Shown here piece by piece: positions 57,673 to 64,000 of a DNA stretch of 64,000 bases (the stretch's first letter is position 1; each line of letters starts with the position of its first letter). The stretch spans positions 124,001 through 188,000 of the forward strand of contig WOFQ01000016.1 in the NCBI GenBank assembly GCA_012184525.1, read 5' to 3'. A program made the translations under genes and the position numbers. The notes beneath the pieces are model-generated. The model was not told the origin of the DNA. It ran no database searches and saw only the letters and a list, made by a program, of their open reading frames with translations. This DNA comes from Xenoacremonium recifei (lineage: Eukaryota > Ascomycota > Sordariomycetes > Hypocreales > Nectriaceae).

Positions 57673-58192
57673 TTCCTCTTTTCCGTTTCGCCATATGACT
57701 GTGCTGTACAGTGTTCGATCTACTGCGATTCCAACCTTGTTGCTTGACGTTTGCATAGCAGTCACCACTACACGGGACCTAGAAAGTTTTTACGACTCGG
57801 GTGTGTATTTTCGCCTATGCTATTCTCGCCTATGCTATTCTCGCCTATGCTATCTACCGGTGGCTGCATCTTCCAAGTTGGAAGGCAGCAATCATAACAC
57901 ATCAATCATCTCAGGCATCCTTCCCTAGACCATCCGTCAAATGTCTCCAACATCACAAGAGCTTGGGGCTGTTGCTCTGCAAGATCCCTCAGCAGATGTC
58001 CGAACCAGATGCAACCAGCTCAAATCCTCACACCGCCCGGTACCGTTCCCTCGGGCAATCCATAACTCCCATTTTCCCGGTCGTTTAATTTCAAATTCCC
58101 AGATCGTTGTCCGTCACGATCGATCATCCCCGACTTTCTTCCAGGTTAGCCGATTGAACAGGCGAAGAACCGAAGAAGGTTGCTGCCGTTGA
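57673..58192. other. Convergent 3' region with a short tandem repeat
   Basis: Holds GCCTATGCTATTCTC repeated three times (57813-57857, third copy imperfect). Overlapping frames to 58192 are not convincing. Confidence 0.55.
57813..57857. repeat. 15-bp tandem repeat, three units
   Basis: GCCTATGCTATTCTC twice exactly and once with a changed end. No link to a gene is apparent. Confidence 0.85.
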
Positions 58193-60807
58193 TCAACGGG
58201 CGCCGGTGAAGTACCCGTCAAACTCAAAATGGACGTGCTTATCCGCGTAGCGGGAAGAACTCAACCCACGGATGTTGGGGTTAGACGACCGGCGTCTAGC
58301 CGGAGCGTCTGCTGGTGTCGTCTCCGTGCTCACTGTTCCGCTGCCACGCGGAGGAAGGGGCGGGAAAGGCGTACGGTGACCCATCGCCGATGATCCGCGA
58401 GGAGGCAGCATTGACTCCCTGGGGACAATTCTTCCACTGAACTCTTCCCGACGGGCTTCGCCGCCCTGACGAGATTCGTGGCCAGGACGAGTCCCATCGC
58501 TTGCAGCGCGAGCCCAGTGTGAGAAGGCCAGACCCCGGAAAGCGCGCTCCTCCACGGCTTGGCTACCAGGACGCAAAACCGCGGGGACAGCAGGGGCGTC
58601 CATGTTGCCCATCACGACATCATTGTCACGGTCGACAGCAGGACGCTCGGGATGCCGCGGAGTGTTGTGTCCAGGCTCAGGTTCTCCGCCTGTGGCTTCG
58701 TCTGGGTTACCACTCGAGGTTCCCATGGGTTCGGGATTGGATCCCTGGACGGAAACAGGAGAACGAGTTCCCCGAGTAGCCTCACGCATTCTCTGAACAT
58801 AAGGAGCAAGAGCATCAAAGCCGTAAAATTTGCTTCTGGTGTCGCTCCCGGGAGAAATAGGAGCCGGTGGAGCGACGATGGGGGGTTCGACCTCAGCCTC
58901 AGCGTCTTTGCGCATGATCCAATCACGATGCTGCTGCGCGAGTTGGGCAATTTGCTCAGATGGAAACAGAACACCAGGAGTCGCTGGTTCCTTGCTGGCG
59001 CCTGGAACGGGCAAGAAGGTAGTATCTTCAAGCTCCTGAGGCTTTGGGACAGCATTGGCCCGGTACTTCTGCAATTCTTCGGGGCTGTACTGGATACGAG
59101 TGGAAGCAGGCTGCGTAGTTGCGGATGCCCACATGTCCTCGTTGACGGCAAGTCGGGCAGCCTGTCGCTGCAGGTTCATCTTCAGTGAGACCATGGCTCG
59201 CGCGAGAAGTCCGAAGTCAGCTCGGGCATTCTCGTCGAGCTGCTGGAACCAAGGCTCTTCGTTGAGCATTCGAATCAGGCCATCCTGGATACCAGCCTGG
59301 ATCTCGCCAGAGATCGCGGGATTCGCATTCAGCTTCTCCATGATGATGTTGACGAGCTCGGCAAGGTGGTTAGTCGCTTTGTCAACGATGGCGGTGGGAA
59401 TACCGGCACCAGCAGCCTGATCCCAGTCCTCCATATCGATGAGGATACCCGATCGGTTGTCCTGCTTTGGGGCGGGCTCGTCCACGACCGGAGCTGGAAC
59501 AGGGGCTGGAACAGGGTCCGCGGCCGAACTGGTGGCGTTGACGCCCTTGAGCATCGAGCGTGCGGCAACCTTGGCAGCAGCGTCACGTTTGGCCTTATTC
59601 GCATTCTCCTCGTGAAGCTGGAAGGTCTTGAGGTAGTTTGCGAATTTGACCGTATCATCATGCTCAGCAAGCCGGAGGAAGTAGGCTGGCTGGTTGTCCG
59701 GAATAGGGGAGAGCAGCCGAAGCATGCAGTATGGACCATCCATCATGGCGGTGTCAAAGTCGTGAAGGGCGTGGGTACGCTGGCCCTTGGAAGCCGAAGA
59801 GAGGACCAGGTACGCAACATCTTCCTTAGTCAGAAGGCGGACAACGAATTCGACGACGTGTGCGTTCGCCTCATTCCGGGCTGGGACCATCTTTACGTGG
59901 CCGCTCAGGAGTACGTAGTCATCAATGTCAACGGGGTTGACATTGGTTGGCTGGTATGTTCCCGCTTCAGCCTCATTAATCTCTGGAATAGTGCCAGCTG
60001 GGACGTTGGGTGCATCGATAGCAGCCCGAGTAGCAACGTTGCCAGAGTTGGTGCCCGTTGTGGCAGTGGGGGCAGGTTGATGGGTGCGAGGCGCACGAAA
60101 CAGTCTACCCGGATAGAATGTTAGCAGCAATTCAAAACCTTGAAAGATGATACCACTTACTGTCCGTTGTCACGGAGTCTCTTGACGAGACCTGCAGCCC
60201 AAGGACGAGCTTGCGAATTCGACAGGCCTGCCATTTGGGTGGACTCGTCGTCCTTGATCATGACTGAGGAAACACATGTTAGACAAGTCGCAGAGCATAG
60301 TGCATGAAGATGAACTTACCGGTCCACACATCGTTCAGCTTACCACGCACTTCTCCAGCGACGCGAGCGCCATGCTTTCTTCCGCCATGGGGGGTGAAAA
60401 CACGATTCTGTCGGATGCTGAGAGGCAGGTCGTCCTGGCGGAGACGACCAAGATCGGCCTGTGGCAGAAGGGTGTGAGCGAGGATTTGTGGCAGGGTAAG
60501 AAACAAGAAAGGGTCTGAAGGGGAAAGAAGACGAAAATATTGTTTCATCTGCCGTTAAGGGGGATAGAAATGCAGGCGAAATTCGAGAGCATGCGACCGA
60601 GGCAGACCCCAAGGCAGCCATTTTTTTTTTCCGCAGCAACCAAAGCCACAAGTAAGAAGAAGAAAATAGAAAACAGAAAGAAAGAAAGGCAAAGACGCGT
60701 GATGCATGATGGAACGAGTGCAGAGACGAAAGGGATACGCAGAGAGAAGAGGAAATCAAGTTACTTACCATGCAGGCCTGACTGACAGGCCGGATGTTGT
60801 CGCTCAT
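58193..60807 (-). CDS. Unknown fungal protein, about 730 residues, disordered C-terminus
   Basis: Exons 60769-60807, 60320-60458, 60161-60263 and 58193-60104; lengths sum to a whole number of codons, and each splice rebuilds a smooth sequence (for example LNDVWT-VMIKDDES). The first exon (MSDNIRPVSQACM) is separated by a 310-nt intron, long for this window. The N-terminal part has a basic DNA- or chromatin-like flavour (RQNRVFTPHGGRKHG). The middle (VDIDDYVLLSGHVKMVPARN...) looks like a small beta domain followed by helices (HDDTVKFANYLKTF). The last 250 residues are Pro/Arg/Ser rich and disordered, ending DKHVHFEFDGYF. Not recognised. It may be a regulatory or nuclear protein, but nothing seen proves it. 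Confidence 0.78.
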
Positions 60808-62030
60808 CGTGCTTCGATTACTTGATGCTTAGAGGCGACAAGAAGAAGCAGAGCGACGAGCGAGAGGAGTTGGAGGCGAGATGCGTGCAGAATTGGCTAT
60901 TGTTGTGCGCGCTCTCGCTTTGTGTGTTGTTGTGAGGAAGAAGAGATTGTTATGGGCAGTCGAGGAGAGACTCGCGTTTTATGCTCGAGGGACGCGAGAT
61001 AGAAGGAAGGAGCGACGGGGCAATCACTCGGCAACACGGGCGGTCAGGTTGAGTGAATGCTGATGCCACTGTTCGAGACGGCTTCACCAGGTCCTTTAGG
61101 GGACGGCATTCACTGAAGCAGGGTGTTCCGGGGGCTGACGGGATCTCTTTGGGGGATGGGAAGGTGCATCGTCCAGGTCTTTCAGGGGTATCTTGGTTCC
61201 ATCACCGTGTCCATGAGAAGCAAACATGAGCTAGACACTGTACCATATGTCTTCACCCCCATGTTCTCATTTATCTGTTCTTTCTTCGATTGACACATTT
61301 GTCTTCCATATCGAAATTGGAACTTGGGCGAAATGAAAGTGCACACATAAGAACACTAAATATCTATCTTTCAAAATAATCTTCTGTTGTTATAGTGTTG
61401 CCATCTGCTGCTGTATTTATGTGATTAGAATCTTTTCCCGACGATTGTTTCTGCTACCTGCCCTGGAAATCACACTGTATCCAGCGACCTTGCTCTTTCC
61501 TTTCAGTGAATCACTGTCATTGTTTCCATGGGTGCCTACTTTTCTGCCATTGTTTTGATTCGACAGGATTCTAGAATTAGACAGTCTGTGACCGTCAGCT
61601 GGGAGAGAATGTTCACGCGGGATGGGAGTCTGGTGATTGCTTGATGACCTGCTGGACGACCTGCGTGCTGGTTTGCTGCTCGAGTGCCCGTGTCGGGATA
61701 CTGTCACGGTCCCTTTGTTGAGGAGCACTACAGAGGGCCCATACCCGAGTCTTAGCGTGCATGGGACTAAGGTAGACTTGAGGATCCATGTTTGGAGAGG
61801 CCTTGAAGAATGCCAGAAAGCATAGGCTGCCGTAAATACATCGAGGGGGTGGATGACTTCCCTGTTGGGCGCCCCAAAGACCGAAGACCTGGTTTTTCCA
61901 ACCCACGCACAAACCCGCAACATTCGCACTATCCATTGGAAACGCGAAATAATTCCTGATGATGCTTGTCTTCTAGTATTCAGACTGTTCTGCTATTCGT
62001 ATATTTGATCTATCTCTCCTGACTCCTGGA
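60808..62030. other. Intergenic, no gene seen
   Basis: Upstream region of the 730-residue protein gene, then AT-rich sequence. A minus-strand frame 61417-61929 (Ser/Arg-rich, 170 residues) shows no recognisable domain or splice partners. Confidence 0.45.
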
Positions 62031-62039
62031 ATTGCAAAG

Positions 62040-63415
62040 AGCGACGCCTCTCGAGGACTCGAGCCCTCCGACCGCCCGACCACCCCGACCACCACATCTT
62101 CCCCACGAAACGAATCGCCGGCTTCGACCTATACGATACAAGATCTGTGTCCTGGCTGCTTACAATGGTAAAGCCTTACCAGGTTTCTGGCCTAGACTTC
62201 GGTGCTGCGACTCGGAGCCCTTGGTTCCAACCTTTCCCCGGCCATCGCAGATCCTCGGATGAATTAGGCAAGCTTGACTACAGATGACTGATGCGGAATT
62301 CTTCAATGATTGCCTTGAGAAGTATAATGTCTTGTCCTTCGGTTTGCAACGGTCGCTCATGAGAACACTTGCCAGTGAGCGGCCAGCGCGTCCAGATCTG
62401 GGGGCAGCAGAAGTTCCAGCCATATTCAAACGGACGGACGAGTAGCTCACTCCCTTTCTTGGGATATCAATCTCGGCTCAAGAGCTAGCTACGTTTCTTG
62501 GCATTGGAAAGTCTGCTAGTGGCGACAATGCCAACGTCTCTCGCTTTGTTGCAGCCTCAAGCAAACTGCAGGCTAAAGTAAGTTTGATTCTTTGAATGGA
62601 CAAACACGCATTTGACTAGAAGAGTCTTCTTACAGGATTAATTCCATACAATAGGCAAGATAGGATGATGCTTGCGGTTTCGAAAGTTTCTCGCTCCGAA
62701 CTCTCCAACACCATACCTCGATTGCGATTCGATTCAAGATTACGATCACAGAAGGGGACGAGCGAAACATCCTAGAACGAGCCAATATACATTTCTTCCT
62801 TGAAGTTGTTGAAGCGGAGGGCAGTGCGGACGGCGACTCATCCGCCATGAAGCACATCAGGAAGCCCCTCGCGGACACACACGACCTCCAAGGGCGCCGT
62901 CGATGTCAAGCCAAATAGCATCGAGCTAAACTACCTGCTCTACTACCCTATGAGCCACCGCCCCAAGACCCAGAAAATTCTACGCCATTTTCTAAGTATA
63001 ATGGCGAGGCAAGCGTTCTCGCGATGGCGGAGAAGAGGGTGGAGGAAGACCCTGGTTCATCAGCGAGATTGCAGACACAATTGCGGTGTTCTACACGGAG
63101 GAAGGTGACTGGATCACAGCCAGTGTCTTCTGTGCCAATGGCGGCATTTTGTTACGGCTGGAGACGGTGAGGCCGAGGCCAAACGACGGTGTTGGTACTC
63201 CCTCTCGACACGACGACGCCCCAACATGTTATACTGCGGCTACACTCTGAGCAGTGGCACTTAGACCAGTTATAGGTCGGGAGAGGCAGTCTCTTCAACG
63301 CAGACTGGCTCCGCGTCAGCTCTGACTTCGGCCGAGAGCTTCTTGACCGAGGCGACGGCCGGAGCATTGAATCAGAACAGACTGGAATACTACTACCCCT
63401 ATTGTCTTTTCTTTT
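62040..63415 (+). pseudogene. Possible decayed coding region of unknown family
   Basis: Several stretches read like real protein but in changing frames with stops between: MTDAEFFNDCLEKYNVLSFG (about 62287), ELATFLGIGKSASGDNANVS followed by an intron-like GTAAGT...CTAG and KSLLTGLIPYNRQDRMML, then FKITITEGDERNILERANIHF, SIELNYLLYYPMSHRPKTQK (62.92 kb), FISEIADTIAVFYTEEGDW (63.06 kb) and SLFNADWLRVSSDFGRELL (63.3 kb). They lie in order on one strand, as expected of one gene with frameshifts, or of a real gene with more introns than I can place. I do not recognise the family. Confidence 0.4.
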
Positions 63416-64000
63416 TATCTAGTTGAGGAACCTACGTCTAAATTCTGGGTTTAAGACCGTTGCGACTACCTCAAATCTCTTCTGTGGTCTCGTTCATCCA
63501 CCATGGCTAAGATGGCGAGCCCCAGGGGCATTGACAGTCGTTATATACAATCCTGCAAGTCCCAAAGCCGGTCTAAGCGTTGATGGATCATGCTCTTAAG
63601 TGGGATCCTGCATGGTCATCACTCAGATACGTGGCACACAATTCGACCTTTAGGAAGTACTGAAACTGATTCAACAGCGCCAAACAGCATCACTAAGCAC
63701 GGTACTCATTGAGGGCCTGAACCCTCCACGATCCTCCTCATAGCGATACCCTTCGACCTCATAATCCATGCCCTCGACCGCAGAAGAAGTTCGTTTTTAC
63801 AATGGAGACATGGCTCATGCCTCGACAGGAGAGGTTATCGGACTTGCCTTTTCGTATGGATACAAAGGGTAATCGCCTTACCGTCCGGCGGCACCATGAA
63901 CGGTCGAAAGCTTCCGTCGGCAAATAAGAGGCCTTTTTAGCTAATCATGGAAATTTGGCGGCCCCGATGCTCAGAGGAGTCTAAACCGATGACACTGGAT
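63416..64000. other. Right edge, nothing supported
   Basis: A short frame from about 63768 (MPSTAEEVRFYNGDMAHAST) could begin another gene or relic that continues beyond the window, but it is too short to judge. Confidence 0.35.

Noticed and set aside
59366..60124. Plus-strand 252-residue frame
   Set aside because: Antisense to the 730-residue unknown protein, whose four exons join in frame on the minus strand.

Overview
This window is nuclear DNA of a filamentous ascomycete (Pezizomycotina; a Sordariomycete-like fungus is my best guess). The evidence is short GT-AG introns of about 48-75 nt in most genes, CTAAC-type branch sites, a dynactin p25 gene of the ro-12 type, a fungal highly reducing polyketide synthase (HR-PKS), and NACHT/ankyrin proteins of the fungal NLR type. 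I find no CRISPR, insertion sequence or rRNA, and no tRNA I could support. Twenty-one genes have good support. I worked out exon boundaries by checking that splice sites preserve reading frame. Functions rest on recognised motifs only; no search was run.

Layout. 1.5-5.0 kb: AIM6-like PLC-type phosphodiesterase, then a DHA1 drug:H+ antiporter. 6.3-8.0 kb: secreted, probably GPI-anchored purple acid phosphatase. 9.3-10.5 kb: GT32 mannosyltransferase of sphingolipid synthesis. 11.3-12.0 kb: dynactin p25. 12.6-13.7 kb: unknown protein. 14.7-15.3 kb: Ups2/PRELI lipid-transfer protein. 16.4-31.7 kb: candidate biosynthetic region with methionine aminopeptidase 2, an HR-PKS without methyltransferase or release domain, a divergent FSH (LovG-like) serine hydrolase, a secretory lipase and a sulfatase. 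32.0-39.6 kb: head-to-head pair of STAND/NLR-related genes, one a HeLo-like ankyrin protein whose frame is broken by an exact 14-bp tandem duplication, the other an alpha/beta-hydrolase-NACHT-ankyrin NLR with nearly identical ankyrin repeats. A diverged duplicated segment flanks the NLR. 40.7-53.5 kb: NAD(P)-binding epimerase-like protein, sterol-glucosyltransferase-like GT1, DUF2985 membrane protein with a 9-nt microexon, single-pass surface protein, FAD phenol-hydroxylase-like monooxygenase, and a PAQR/Izh receptor-like protein. 54.6-60.8 kb: AhpC/TSA-like protein, P-loop kinase, and two unknown proteins. 60.8-64 kb: no intact gene, but several short protein-like stretches in shifting frames suggest a decayed gene.

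Two regions deserve most attention. First, the MetAP2 gene lies directly downstream of the HR-PKS, in the same orientation. MetAP2 is the known target of fumagillin and ovalicin, and the fumagillin cluster carries a MetAP2 gene, so this copy could be a self-resistance gene. It could equally be the housekeeping copy at the cluster edge. Second, the paired NLR and HeLo-ankyrin genes, with repeat homogenisation, a frame-breaking duplication and a flanking duplication, look like a fast-evolving non-self-recognition locus.
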